64,000 nucleotides of DNA, taken from the NCBI GenBank assembly GCA_030268105.1, contig BSDZ01000015.1:3809501-3873500 (forward strand). The letters are read 5' to 3'. A model generated the notes under the pieces. The model worked only from the letters and a program-made list of their open reading frames with translations, did no database searches and was not told the origin of the DNA. The position numbers were made by a program, and so were the translations under genes. This DNA comes from Volvox africanus (taxonomy: Eukaryota > Chlorophyta > Chlorophyceae > Chlamydomonadales > Volvocaceae). This document shows, in pieces, positions 1-13,100 of the stretch (positions within the stretch are counted from its first letter, which is position 1; each line of letters starts with the position of its first letter).

Positions 1-3000
1 GACTTTTGCATATATGAAAGAACAAGATGTCGAGTATACCCCCACGTCTCGTCGGGGGCCGCGGAGGCCTCGCACCGTCACCGCGGAATCGGACTCGGTA
101 AAATTTTACCTCACAAACACACATACGGAGCCCCCCATGTCTCCCCTACTTCCCCCACTACCCAGCCACTCACATCCAAGTTGGCGTCTCTGAGTCTGCC
201 GCCCAAGTTGAGTGGGCGGTACACGTCCAGCCGGCGACTTAGTACCGTCCTCAGCAGCACCACATCACGCAGGTCGGGGGGAAGGCCGGCCAGCAGGGAA
301 GACAGCAAACCCGACAGCACGTCCGCGGGGGACTCTGATGAGAGGTTTTACAGCGTTTGGAAGCACGCATAGGGGAGGTGGGAAAGTGGGGAGGGGGAGG
401 GGACATGAACGTCAATCAGGAAGGTCATCCATTATCTTTGGAAGTAAAAGCTAATAAAATCTTGAAAAGTATCAGGAACCATTTTGTAGGTAGATTTTTT
501 CTAAATAAGCAATGCTTTTAAAATTTTATTCTTTTGTTTTTTAGCACAGAAGTTAAGTTCTAAATTCCAATTTAGAGTATTAGGGGTGGGGGTGAGCACC
601 TAGGGCGAGAGAAGGCGGACAGGGGGCAACGGGTTAGGGAACGGGGGGGGGGAGGTGTTTCGGATGCGGCGGCGTCAACGAACGACGTACAGGAGGGGTT
701 GGCCTTTCCAAATGCGCTTTTCTCCTCCCCCCTTCTACAGCGGAATCATTAAAACCTCGTATATTCGACTTCCCCACCCCTTCCAGCCCCGACGGAAATC
801 CCCCGGTTCCCTGCATTGGTACCCAACCGCACCCGAGGTTAGGACCTTAGGCTCCAGGGGGGCCTGGTCGTTCTCCGTCTGCAAGTCCCGAATCAGATTC
901 GCTGGCAGTAGCGAGAGCAGCAGCATCTGGTGCCGCCGCCTACGGAGAAGGGCGGCGTGGAGCGAGAGGGGGGTGAGGGGGGTGGGGTTAAAGGCAAGAG
1001 GCCTGGGTTTGGTGCACGCCAGCATCCCGTCTCCTCAATGTGCCTTGTTAGAGTCAGGCTTCCTCCTCCCCTCCCCTCCCCTCCCCTCCCCTTCCGTGCG
1101 CCACCTCGCCTCCAAAATACCTACAGCAACTAATATTATCCTGCTTCTCCCAGTTGGCAGCTCATCCAAGGAAGAGCCCTAAGACCCGACAACCCCCGCT
1201 AATCCCTTGAATGTGTGGCTTGTGGGTCGTATCCCTCTAAAACCAATAACAACCAACCACCAACATACGCACCTAGATACCAATAGCCCAAAAAGCAGCA
1301 TAGAAACTGCCAGGGAGAGTACGACAACCGCTGCAACTATTCCACCGTACCAGCCTGGCAGCCAGCTTCGGGTAGAGGGTCCAACCAACAGTGTCCACTG
1401 CAGAAAACGAGTTGGCGGCGGTCTAAGTAACAGTCCTGCTGATTGTGATGGTTGGTGTGGGCAAAGTAAACGAAACAGGGGCAAGCAAGCCAAGTCGTAC
1501 GTGTACGTGGTGTACGGAGAAACGGGCGCCTTCTGAAAGCAACATCACAACATCACATCCATGTACGGATGTAAGCTCCTTGCCAGCCTGCACCGCCCTC
1601 TTGTGCCCATCCCACCAAGGGTCTCCGCGTACGTCCCCCATCCTCCACCCCTGCAGGGAAGCCCCGTCATCCCTTTACCTCCTCCCTAATACCTCCTCCC
1701 TGCTATCTCCTCCCTATTACCTGCACCCCTCTACCTGCACCCCTGACCCCAGCTCCCCCACCCCTTTACCTGCACCCCTGACCCCAGCTCCCCCACCCCT
1801 TTACCTGCACCCCTGGCCCCAGCTCCACGACCGCCTGCACCACCTGGCTCCCCAGCTCCCTCATGCTGGCCACCACCTCCACCTGGGAGTGAGCTCCATC
1901 GCCGTCATCGCCATTACCATCAATGTCATATTTCCATTTGGGCGCCAGAACCTTGTACCGATAGCCCATCGCCGCGAGTGTACGGAGAGGAAGCGGAATC
2001 AAACCCCCGACCGTTGATACCTCCAGCAGGTCTAATCGTATGAATACGGCCGCCTGAAGGGGTCCAAAGGAGTGGGGGCGGGAGGAAGGGTTGAGGGAGG
2101 CGGAAGGGGATGTGGCGGCTGGGCAGGGAGGGGGTGCAACGGAGGAGGATGGTGGACGGGGAGGGGGGGTGAAAAGGGTTTTAACACAAATGGCCAATGA
2201 TAGCCCAATATCGCAAACAGTGAAACAGGCGCTGCAGGGCCACCATTGCGGTGGACCACTCGCGAGATTGCGGAAAAGGGTTGCGGGGAGCACGCGGCTT
2301 GGGGTGGAGTAGCCGGGGTGGAGTAGCCGGGGTGGAGTAGCCGGGGTGGAGCAGCCGGCGCACCCCCTCGTAGTCGATGAAGGCATGGCGATTTATACCC
2401 TAAACGTGTGACACGGTCACCATCCCGCAATCGACTACGGCTGAACTCTAAAACCCCATTCCACCATCCCCGCGCGGTCAGCACGGTGCACTTACCAGCA
2501 TCTCCCGCCATTTCTCTCTCCCGGCCTCACCACTCACTCTGGTATCCGCAGACCCCCCCCCGCCCCTTTGCCGGACTCACGAGGCCCCAAAACTTGGTGC
2601 CAGTGATGTTATTGTAGTCACAACGTGACCCGCAAGCCGCATTTGGATTGTCAGGGCGTTTAAATGTTTCAGATTTGTTGGCCACTGGTACGTGAATTGA
2701 TTTCCGTACGACGAGGAGGACCTGTTGGCGTTCAGCTTCATTGCTGTTGCTGCTACCGTTGGTGCTACCGTTGGTGCTACCGTTGGTGCTACCGCCCCCA
2801 GAGACAAATCTCGAATCTGGCATGAGCGGGCCCTCCAGGGATATGTTTGGGTTTGAGATCGCGAACAGTACGGATGGGGAGATAACGGTATCTGCGGAGG
2901 CCATGTGTCCAGAGGGGCGAGAAGGGGGGAAACGTTGGGATAGGTGAGACCTGTGGGTTTTAGAAGTAGGATTGCAAAAACGATGGCACCCCTCCCCCCC

Positions 3001-4426
3001 TCTCCGAACATATACACGTAGACACACACAGGCAAGGGGGGGTTCCCTCAATCAGGGCTCGTCCTTACCGCATGCGTCGGGGCCCCCCACCCTACATGCT
3101 TTCTTGCTCGTCCATTCCCGGCATGCAGACACACCGTGCACCGTATATACCTCCGAGAAGGTCGATTCCACGCAGCTGCTCATTACCCTCCAACGGGTAA
3201 ATCTCACGGATCACCGCCGCCGGCGCGAGCTGCATAGAGCTTATGTGCGACAACGGAGCCTGCGGGGGGGAGGGAGGGGAAGAGAAGTACCCATGCAGTA
3301 CCCTACATCACCTCATGCAGGATTGTTAGGAAATTTCACCTGACCACCCTCCACCCTCCACCACCCACCCACCGCGGAGATAAGTGCCGGCGCCGTGGAG
3401 TTGAAAATGCTGCGGACCGATTCATATTGTGGATCGTGCTGGACGAGCGAAGCCAGCACCTGAGTCAGCGAGAAGGCGACGCTGAGCAGCTCGCGGTACT
3501 CGAGGGCAGCATCCTTGGCGAAGGACTGGGCGCGGGTCTGGACCCGCCAGGGGAGAGATTACCGCGGGGAGGTGTGTATGTATGTGTATGTGTGGGATTT
3601 GCAAGGTAAATTGGATAAGTTGCAGTAAGGGATGCAAGCAGGGGTCCTGTCACGGGGCAATTGCTGTCAGGTTTGGAGACCTGGGGAGGCGAGCGACCGA
3701 CAGGGGACTGGACACAAGGCACGGATGGATGTACTTTTAAGAGGTTCTGTATGGCGTATAGGTATAGCGTTCGTCGTTGGAATATTGCCGAAAAGATATT
3801 TGACAATTATACGGAAACCTTGTTCAAATTGTCCAGGTATTTTCTGCCAAATGGATAATATTGTACGGGCCAGCTGTCGGTAAGGTAGATGCCTTAAATT
3901 TTCCGTCCTCCACGACATGTCGTTTCGCCTTTTGTTGAACCACAATTAAGTCACACGAAATGTTGATATTGACTAAACGCAGGCAGTACAGCCCTTGGAA
4001 GTATTACAGCTATATATCAGGTAGTAATTATGCCATCCAACTATTGATTTTTCATTTGCTTGGTAGGATATCATGGTAAGTAATGCATCTGGCGTGGCGA
4101 GGCCTTGGTCGGCGACGCTTATTGGACACGATGGAGCCGAGCCTATGAAAAAATACCTTGGCGGTTTCTGCCGAAGAGTATGCCCCCCACACGACAGCCC
4201 ATATACCAATTCCACATAAGACGCTGAAGGCGATAACCGGCCAAGCCAAGGTCGAGGGGTACGCTCGCACAACTGTGCGAAGTCCCTGAAGCCAAAAAAA
4301 TGAAAACATGCAAATGAAGCTTTTTACTATTACATTTGGACAAAAGTAAACTGAGCCTAGGCGGAGCCAAACCTGCGCATGGCCCTTCACCCTGCTCCTC
4401 CAGCTTGTCCTGTTTTCCAGCACCAT
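1..4426 (-). CDS. CHASE-like receptor (cyclic-nucleotide cyclase or phosphodiesterase type), 5' part, runs off the left edge
   Basis: Exons read on the minus strand: 4426-4373, 4285-4157, 3537-3373, 3259-3151, 2891-2581, 2399-2364, 2053-1805, 1397-1281, 1140-1121 (20-nt microexon), 939-756, 332-174. All phases agree, giving 511 codons. The start is the ATG at 4426. Exon 2 encodes a first membrane helix (WPVIAFSVLCGIGIWAVVWG). Exons 3-7 form the extracellular part, with IYPLEGNEQLRGIDLL, which matches the PLxGNExxxGxDLL core of CHASE domains, then FWGL and later LAAMGYRYKVLAP. Exon 8 encodes a second helix after WLPGWYGG. Then HQMLLLSLLPANLIRDLQ and LPPDLRDVVLLRTVLSRR resemble the juxtamembrane linkers of volvocine receptor cyclases and phosphodiesterases. 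The catalytic domain is outside the window, so the enzyme class is inference. The first donor could also be six codons earlier (exon end at 4391). Confidence 0.78.
1725..1828 (-). repeat. Tandem copies of an exon end plus its 5' splice site
   Basis: A unit of about 35 bp (ctttacctgcacccctg followed by accccagctccccc on the plus strand) occurs about three times. On the minus strand each copy carries the exon end GGGGTGCAG followed by a GT donor. The right-hand copy at about 1805 is the donor that keeps the reading phase of the receptor gene. The other two copies lie in the intron, and the second copy in frame runs at once into TAA. Confidence 0.7.
2300..2356. repeat. 14-bp minisatellite, about four copies
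   Basis: The unit ggggtggagtagcc is repeated about four times, the last copy with one change. It lies in the intron between the 36-nt exon at 2364-2399 and the exon at 1805-2053 of the receptor gene. Confidence 0.75.
2749..2797 (-). repeat. 12-bp in-frame coding repeat (Ser-Thr-Asn-Gly)n
   Basis: The plus-strand unit gctaccgttggt is repeated about four times inside the exon 2581-2891 of the receptor gene. Read on the minus strand it encodes STNG repeats in a loop of the extracellular domain, directly before the stretch VLLVVRKSIHVPV. The period of 12 keeps the frame, so copy number can change without breaking the protein. Confidence 0.8.
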
Positions 4427-7176
4427 CCCGTCAGGTAGAGGATCCAACGTAGATGGCGTGAATCAGTACCACAATGCCCCACGTCAATGATTTTGTCCCA
4501 GGAGCCCGAAGGCGGTTGGGATGTCACGGTAAAAAAGCCATCGCAGAGGCCGTGCCTGAGTTTCTAAGATGAAAGAAAACGGATACTTCTGATATAACAA
4601 GTTTCCTCGTGTGCCAATGGCATATTCACCCGGAATAGACACAGTTTCATTGGACGCTGCTCACCGAATAAGTACTGATGCGTACTGAACATTAATATTG
4701 GATAATTGCTACGCAACCAACATGATAACGTACTCAACTGTTTGCGTTGCGCTCGGGCATGGGGATGTACGGTATTTCAGTTACACACATTTAATGCAAT
4801 GAAAATGATTGAGCATGTAGACGTTGTACAACGATTTAGGAATACTTGTCCAATTTTGCAACGCGTTACTTAACCAATGCGAGGTGTTGTGGTGATTCGA
4901 ACTGTTCTATCCGTAAAATCATTTGCAGTACCATCATCTTGAACTTTACAGACGGTTTTCATCTATAAAGTTGTTTTATCTCTGTACGTCTTTGCCCCAG
5001 TGTCTTTGCGCGCTGCGCATCTCGGGGCAACTTACGTGCATGTGGTGGCATACTAATTCGACGCTGCTGGTCTAATAGCTCATCTCCAGTATACGCGGTG
5101 GTTGCAGCGTTATGTCTGTTACTACGAACCGAAGTACTTGGCACACGCGTATTGTTGCGGTGCTTGTCAAGCCGGCGCTTATGGAAGTGGATGCATCAGT
5201 GGATGCATCAGTGGATGCAGGCCCCAGGCGCTCCAGCGCTCCGCGCTCCTCAGTGCCTGCTGGTGGAACCTGCAGGGCACCCACCCCCTGCACGTCCCTG
5301 CACCTATATAGAATTTACAGTGGAACCCGAGCAGATCGCTTGTCAGCGCCCAAACGAACTCCTCCTGCACAGCACTGTGGGCCTTACGCGGTCAGGCACA
5401 TTAGCATCGTTCACCTGAAAGCTTCAGCCACCACACAGGTTGACTCAATTTTGATTCATGTCCTACACGTGCGCACTATTCGCCCAACTACGACTGATCT
5501 TCCCACTACAACTCCTCTTCATTTTCCTCTTCATTCCTTAGTCGGGCACGCAACGCCCCCTGATTGGGTAAGAACGTGGCGTCGATTTGCGGTGCAATCA
5601 ACCACATCTATCGATTCCCATGCTAGCATGAGCTTTACGAAAGGAGGTTTAACACCCGGCGGGCCCTGCTGCCCGAAGAGGCAGCTGAATACAAATGACG
5701 CATGCCATGGATTTGCATGCCATGGGACATTCAGGGGCGTGACGCGAGGCTTGCATAGTGCATTGTGTGTTGGATGCGTGCACATGTCAGTGGATTGGAT
5801 ACCTCCATTTTTCCTTCAGTCCACACCTCCCTACATCCGGGGTACATCATTCACTGTTGAGGTGATAACCTTCCCGCCGGGTGCATAGCTGGCCGCTTAA
5901 AACACAGAGACCCGTAAACCAAGGCTTTGTGACACCTTCAGTATTGGCAGGTAGGGGCATGTTGGCGATTTCCACTGCGATTTCGCTGAAGGACATCCAG
6001 GGGAAGCAAAGCTGTTTTTGATCGTGCCAGCCCAGTACCCTCAACAAGCTGGAACTAGCTGGAAAGATACTCAGAGCACATATCAGCCCGCATTTTACCC
6101 GTTGTCAATAGTTACACCGCCTTACTGTTTGGGCGTGGCGGTATCGTGCCCCATTAGCGTTGGGGTACGACACTTAAAACCCCACAACTTAACGTGACTT
6201 GAATAGGAGTGCCTTTATTCGAGCTAACCACGAGCAACTAACTAATGGAACGCCTTCCTCCCACGAAGCTGTTAAGAAACCTAACGTATACCTTCAGTTT
6301 CCAAATGAAGCTAGGGTGCCTGACTACTGATATTGCATTTATAAGTGCAGCTAAGCGGCTTGGCAGTCCCTTGACTCGAGCTTGCTCTTAAATCCTAACC
6401 CTTCTGGAACGCCGTCCCTGGTTTCCACAAGCCACCCCCTCTGCAGCTGCTATTCTGTGTTTGCAATTCCTAGACAGGATTTCAACAGGGCCAACGCTGG
6501 CCAGGGGAAAGCAGAGGGTGCACGAAATCTTTCGCGCGCTGGAGTCGCCTGACTGTCATCTGCTCGCCACGAAATAGGTGCCCCTTGCGGCTTGTCTGCA
6601 AAATTTTGGCTGGCAGCGCAGAAGGAAGTACTTATCAGTCTGACTTTGATGTACAGTGAGGTATATTGCCTGTCTATTTGTGGGACTCACAATCATCTGT
6701 AGTCATTTTCCACGGCTTCCAGGCTCATACTGGTACTGGCATACTTGATGCTGTACAAGTAGGGGCCTGCGTAACCAACCTGTACGAGCCTTCTGCCTCC
6801 CAGCCTGTATCCGTGTAATATCAAGGATAGCACATGAGATTCTCATGGAACAATCCATGCACCCTTATTTACAGCATTCATAATTCATTGTTAAGTTTTG
6901 TTCGATTATCGTCATTCATGCGATTGGCGTTGCCATAGCCACTGCTGCTGCCACCACTGCTGCTGCCATCACCGCTGACACTGCAGTGGACACCCAGCGA
7001 CCGCTGTCTTGTCTCCCACCATTGCTGGACACCCGTCTAGGCATCAAAATGCCCCTCATTTCCCTTATGGTTCCTTTTCATGTTATACCGGTTGAGTTCC
7101 CCTCCCATGCGAGTAATAAGCTAATGACAGTGGCGAAAAATGATCATGGACGGCCACCTGAAGCCCGGACAGGGTC
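4427..7176. other. Intergenic region, no supported gene
   Basis: This stretch separates two minus-strand genes and should hold the promoter of the receptor gene (right of 4426) and the 3' UTR of the SRPBCC gene (left of 7177). One plus-strand ORF with an ATG at 5112 runs 258 codons to 5888. It shows no domain, and its composition is like the flanks, so I do not call it a gene. A short repeat of tggatgcatcag sits near 5190-5220. I see no transposon termini or RNA gene. Confidence 0.5.
6869..6873 (-). terminator. Possible polyadenylation signal TGTAA
   Basis: TGTAA on the minus strand, about 300 nt past the stop codon of the SRPBCC gene. TGTAA is the usual polyadenylation signal in volvocine algae. 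A five-base match is weak on its own; position and strand are what support it. Confidence 0.35.
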
Positions 7177-9562
7177 TTAGTGCACCGCCCCTAGCTGCTT
7201 CTGCTGCTGAAACTCACGCGCATACTGGGTCTCTGCGTATTGCCGTAGCGCCTGCACAAGGGTTTCGATGCGTCATGGGGAGCCACGGTAAGAAGGCCAT
7301 GTCCAAATCCGAGGTCCCTAGCCCTGCTCCCCGAACACACCTCACCCCGTGAGTGTCCATCCCGAACCCCCCTCCCGCCTCATTCGCACCTCACCTCCAG
7401 GTTGCGAACCACTTCATTCGCTATGCGGCTCTGGACCAGCGCCACGGGAAGCCAGGCCTACGTGGAGTAGGAAAGTAGGCAAAGGGAAAGAGAGAACGAA
7501 TTGTACAGCTTCGTGATCGTAACCCCGGCTTAACACGCCCTCGCATCAAAGGTTCGTCAAAGAATGATCGAGATAGACCAGCACCTCCGCAGCGGAAGAC
7601 CTGCGGGAGGTCACCAAACCCCACCAGGGGAAAGGCGCAGAACGGCAACAAACCGCAGCCCTCGGCCGAATACTTCCAGCCTCATGCATCACGCATCTCG
7701 CGAAGAGGAAGATTCTGGGATCGGGGCAAAATAATTATGCAATGGGGGCACTGAGCTGCGGTGGCGGCGGTGGCTGCGCGATCGACCGCCTTTGCTGGCG
7801 CCAACAGCGCGTCCGCCTCACGCGTGCACCCCGAACCTCCTCATGACCTCCATCGCCAGCTCCCGCAATCCGCATCAGGAGAACCTCAGACCCACGTAGC
7901 CGCTTCCTAACGCCATGCAAACACCTCGGCTTGGCACCCAGCCTTCCGAATCTCCCAGCTACTGCACCTGCGGCTTGACGTACACTGCGTAGCTCAGCAA
8001 CGTAGACGAATCCCCAATTTGCTGCAGCCTCCAAACGCCGCGGAACTCCTGAAGGCCAATGAGGGGCGTTCGGAGGTCACTAGCGTGTTTTTAAGTTCCC
8101 CATTTTGGGAGGAGAGGAACTACCCGCGAACCCTAAGACATGTGAATGTCAGGTAAAATGCATGGTTGCCACCAGAACAGCTAAGGGTGCGAAATCCTTG
8201 CCCTCTCTTCCAAGCCTCGCAAAAGAGCTGCACCCTGCTTACGACAGAAAGCTCACAGGAAACGTCATCGATACTAGACTTTGCAAGGTGATGTTACGGG
8301 AGGCGGTACAATGATTCCGTCCATCGCCCTTTCCTATTGGTTAAGATTTTATTATCAATTTCCTGCTGAGGAACTCTCCCTTAGGAAACCCGTGCCGTCA
8401 GCCCTTTACCTGGAAGTCCCCTTCCACCAGCTCAAAGCTGATGTCCGATGGCAGCACCCCGGGGACTGACGTCAACGGGTAGGGAAATAGCGTCTCCGCC
8501 GCAGCAGCCACGTCATAGTTATTCCCGTCGGTGCTACTGCCGCTGCTATTGGGGGAGTTGCCATCACGGCCGTCGTTGAAAAGCCCGGGAGGCGGCACTG
8601 TCAGAAGATCCGAAGGCACTCCGCCATTCGGAAACTCAGTGCAGCGCAATGACACAGCCGCGCTAAACTTGAGCCCCAATGCGACATCTTGGGCCCCCAC
8701 CTTGCAATATCAGAAGACGAAGAGTATCGTGGATGTGGGAACGATGGGGATGGCCATATGGGCGTATGCTTCCACACAATGCTGCTGTGACACACCCTAA
8801 GGCAGAGAAGGCTGAGGGCCGCCTCAATTTGACGGATTCATATGAAGCCTTGGGTATGAATGCTTCAAGCTTCAATGCTTCGTCGAAACCGAACTCCCAG
8901 CATTTCCCTCTCTTTCCCCTGGCCTCCTACCGTACCAGCTAGTTACCCCATCAGCACTCGTACCAAGCAAGGCTCCGCTGCGCGCTAAGTTGTCATCAGA
9001 GTACTTTTGCTCCAACCCATTTGCGCGGTTCTCGCCTGCAGCAGCTAGCAGCTGACGAGGAGGCTCGTGCCCCAATTATAACGGTGCCCCCAGTTGTTCA
9101 CAGCCCCGGCCCTGGCCATACCTGGTAAACGAGCGCCGAATCGCCAGTTCGTTCCAGACAGCGGTTTTCTACAATGCTGGGCACAATACTTCCGAGGTTG
9201 TCATAGTCGGTAAGTGCCGACCAGACGATGCTCTTTGGCGTGGCCACCACAACGGACGCAAATATACGGCGACTGGTCCAGCTTGTTTTCTCCACTTCGA
9301 TCCGGACATCTGTGCCATACACCGCGATAGCGCAAGGACGGCTCGTGAGCAGCCGCGTCCAGATAATCGGTCGGCGAATCCGTTTTCGAACTGCGCTGGG
9401 CAAGGGTTGTCCACTCCTAGAGGCACCAATAATACTTGCCTGGTATAGCTTGCACCCTCGTCGCCGCGACGCGCTGCGCTGCGCGACGTTGACGCCAGGG
9501 GACAAGCGCGCCTTCCATTGTTCGCCCACTGAAACCAGCTTGTTGTGAACATCTAAGGACAT
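7177..9562 (-). CDS. SRPBCC/START-fold protein (polyketide cyclase or COQ10-like), probably organelle-targeted
   Basis: Complete five-exon gene, minus strand: 9562-9122, 8700-8410, 8048-7968, 7457-7395, 7251-7177. All introns are phase 0 and the protein is 316 residues. Residues 1 to about 80 are rich in Arg, Ser and Ala and nearly free of acid, as in plastid or mitochondrial transit peptides. The fold begins near residue 95 (VRIEVEKTSWTSRRIFASVV) and continues with WSALTDYDNLGSIVPSIVEN, then GAQDVALGLKFSAAVSLRC in exon 2, VEGDFQ at its end, EFRGVWRLQ and STLLSYAVYVKPQ in exon 3, and WLPVALVQSRIANEVVRNL in exon 4. This is the strand and helix order of the Polyketide_cyc/COQ10 START family, which binds hydrophobic ligands. 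Exon 2 holds a loop rich in Ser, Gly and Asn, a likely insertion. The ligand and exact role are unknown. It is divergent from the NEK gene. Confidence 0.9.
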
Positions 9563-10163
9563 TCATCTTAAATACTGGTTATCCTTCAAGTTCCAAAGTG
9601 CAAACCAGCAACGGCTTGCGATTCGTGAAGTCCGAGGTCTTAACTTGGACTCACAAACTTCGTATACTTTGTCCAATGAAAAAATCTATAAGAAAGTAGC
9701 TGCAAAAAATTATCATTATAAGTATATGATGCACCACTTTACACGGCATAAAGCGGTATTACAAATCACTGCAGAGATGAACGTACAAACCACGAAATTA
9801 TTGGACTTCTGAGCCGTAGAGCACTTTTACCGTGTCACAAGGATAATAATTTTGGAAATTTTGAATGGTGTAGCTCAAAAACCAATTAGGATATGCAGAG
9901 CAATTCAGGTTTGGGCTGAATTCTTTTTCGCGTTCAAACTTACAGCAATTTGGCAATCACAACTTTAGATTATAACTTCTTGCAATTATCTTTTTCTATT
10001 TACTTGAGGTTATAGAATCCTTCTCTAAAGAGGAGGAGCAAGACCCAAGTTGCATATGTCTCCAGCCTCCATGATTTCAAAGGAAACCCCTTGCACCTGA
10101 GAGCTTTATGCAATCAATGTCGTCGGTGAGCTTTCTGGAATCAGGCTTGGGCTTAGAACAATA
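9563..10163. promoter_or_regulatory. Shared upstream region between divergent genes
   Basis: About 600 bp lies between the start codon of the SRPBCC gene (minus) and that of the NEK kinase (plus). It is clearly richer in A and T than the genes beside it (9650-10030 especially). Both promoters should lie here. I see no convincing TATA box or repeated operator-like motif. Confidence 0.45.
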
Positions 10164-13100
10164 ATGACATGGGCTTTTCGAACCGACATTCTGCTCCAGG
10201 ACGACTACGTTACCATCCGTCAGATTGGAAAAGGCGCCTTTGGGACTGCACATATTGTTCAGCATAAGGTACAGCCTTGTTGCCCCTTCTTGCTGCCACC
10301 CCGTGGTTACCGCGGCATTTGGCTTCCTTCCGTTCACACAGTCCTGAAGAATGCGCCGGTATATCCCCCATCCAAACGGCATGTATGTTATATCCAGGCA
10401 GTTCATCTAGTCCTGTGTTTCCTCCAGGCTGGACCCTTCCGTCGGGGACACGTCTTCAAAGTTTCTAAATTTCACAATCAGGGATATATTGACAGTTCAT
10501 TTGATGTCCCCGATCGTCGCTGGCTATTTCTCGTGGCCCTGCTTCGGCCGCGCAGTGTCTCAGGCCAATGCTCGTGCTAAACCCTCGTCAGCTCTCGGCC
10601 ATGCTCATGCACCCATGGCCTCACTCTTCAGCCTAAAACGTCCCCTCGCTGCCTGAAATTTTAGTTCTGCTGTCCTCTGACCATCTGAGTCTTCACCTCC
10701 TACCACACAGCCCCTTTATTGCTCATCCGTGAAACCTAACTAATTTGGCTCTCCACCGTTCACTGAACTCGCTAGGCCGCCTTCCAGTCCTACCCGTCCT
10801 TGAAGCGCAGTTGTACTACCAGGAAGCCATGCGCAAAAACTTCTTTGCATGCATGCTGGATGGTCATGTTTTCTGCCGCGAACCCAGAACCTTCTGCTCT
10901 ATCTTGCCACATTCTGTCATACCAACCTGTACCCATCCCTTAACGCATATCGTGCACACATGCGGCTCAGCGTGAAACACACACATATACATGTCAGTCT
11001 TAGTTCGACCCGGTCGTAACCGGAGTTGTACAATCCGCTTGTACAGCTCCGGAATGTTACAGGATGACGACGCGTCTTGTTCTCAATCTGTGAGGATGAA
11101 TCTGCACCCCATTCACCTTTTCGGGTCTAGGGTGCTTCCCTGACCAGTCTCCCGTTCTCGGCCCCCTTCGCGGCCTCAGGTCACTGGAGAGCGCTTCGTC
11201 CTAAAACGCGTGCGGCTGGCGCGTCAGAGTGCTCGGGAGCGGCAAAGCAGCGTGAAAGAGCTGCTGCTATTGAGCAACCTGCGGCACCGGAATGTGCTCG
11301 AGGTGCGTGTGTCCGATGTTGAAGATGTGAGGGATTTTAAATAGGGTGGTGGCGAGTTCATTATTCACTGGCGCGTGCGTGCATTGAACGAACCGTAAAT
11401 GAGTCATTGACTCCTGAACGGGTGATGATCGGCTGAGGATTAATTTGGAAAAGAGGAAGTGGAGACACGCATGCGTGATGAGTGAGGGAAAGGACTGTGC
11501 TTGCCTTCGGTGTTGCTCTTACAGCCGCTGAGGGTTGGCCGGGCCACCTATGGAAACCCTAGTTGATGTTAGAGGCTACTGGAGTGAGGGACAAACAGCG
11601 GAGACGCATGTTTGTTTCCTTGCCTTCCCCTTCTTTCCACTTCCTTATTGTTTCCACAGTACAAGGGCTGTTGGATTGAGGGCGGCTGCAACCTCTGCAT
11701 GCTGGTGGAGCTGTGTGAGAGCGGGGACCTCTTCACACAGCTGAGGCTGAGGGTGAGGGTGAGGCACTGAGCCTGACGGCTGAGGGGGTAGGAAAGCAAG
11801 GGAACTAGTCACAGGTTGAAATGTGGCTGAGGGGACGGGCTGAGGTATGTGGAAAGCACATGGTATCGGTGTCAGAAACCCGGGTCTTGCCTTCGGGTTG
11901 CAGATGCGGCTGCGGCAGTGCGGATTAGAGCTAGAGGCGAGATTAGTACTCTACTTTAAAAACACTGCGACCCACATTAAACTGTAAGAAACAAACCACT
12001 TGAACTAAATGCGTATGGGTGGATGTGTGTTGATGTGCCTTCTGGATACCATACCCAGGAAAATGGACCTTCACACCATAATAAGCCGTTCACATTGTAC
12101 ATAACGTTGGCGCCGGTCATTCTCTGTCTTCGTTTGGGGTCGATGTTTTCCAATAAGGTTGACCTACTAAACACGATCTTCAATTCGTAATCCTGGCGCA
12201 TTATTGTGTATAAAATATATAAATTCCGACGCTCGCCTACGGGCCGCTCCCAACACTTCTCTTGCCAGCGCATCTTTTCCCACGAACCTCCGTCCCAATA
12301 ATTTTGCTTCTCAACCCTCTCGTCTCCTTCCCGTTGGCAGCATCCGAGCAGCATTCACTTCAATGAGGAGCACCTGCAGGAGATGGCGGTGCAGGTGGAG
12401 ATTCAGGATAGACCATGGATCCGGGCACATGAGCCCACTGCCGTTCAGGGGACCTAGGGGTAGGGGCCGGACATTATGGGATTGGCGTTCGAAGTGGGAG
12501 AAGAAGAAAGGGAAAATATTTGCATGAGTGTGAAGTCCATTGCTTCTGGGGAAGGCGCGCGAAAGCATCGGGTGCAGTATTGGGAGCCGATGAGGGGGAA
12601 TGATGATGGCGAATCTCGGGGGGTCGTCAGTATCGTAAGTTATAGCGTTGGGTTGGTTCGAGCGGGTTATCTCATTCGTGTCAGAGGTCGAATTATCTCA
12701 ACCTCGGTTGTAATGGGCAATACCCGATCCGTTGTTATGTGGCGTTCCCCCAAGAAAGTCATCACCAGCTGCGCCCCTCAGTTCTGCTGTGTGAAAAGTG
12801 CGAAAATCATTACCTGTTTGGGTCGGGCGTTTGCTGTCTTGGCCTGGCACAGCCCCCCTTGCCCTCATCCCTCATGCCTCATCCCGCTGCCGCTTTCCTC
12901 TTTTTGGACACTGCAACCACAGTTGCTATCTGCCTTGGCCTATCTTCACCGTTCCAACATCGCCCACCGCGACCTGAAGACCGCCAACATCCTCATCACG
13001 GGGGACGGCTGTCTCAAGGTGGGCTACTGAAAGGTATCCCTTTCTTGGAAAATGAGGTGCACACAGGCAGTGGGCACTTCTACTTACGTACTGGACACGT

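Noticed and set aside
5112..5888. 258-codon ORF with ATG
   Set aside because: No recognisable domain and no splice context; the sequence looks like its non-coding flanks, and an open frame of this size can arise by chance here. Left as intergenic.
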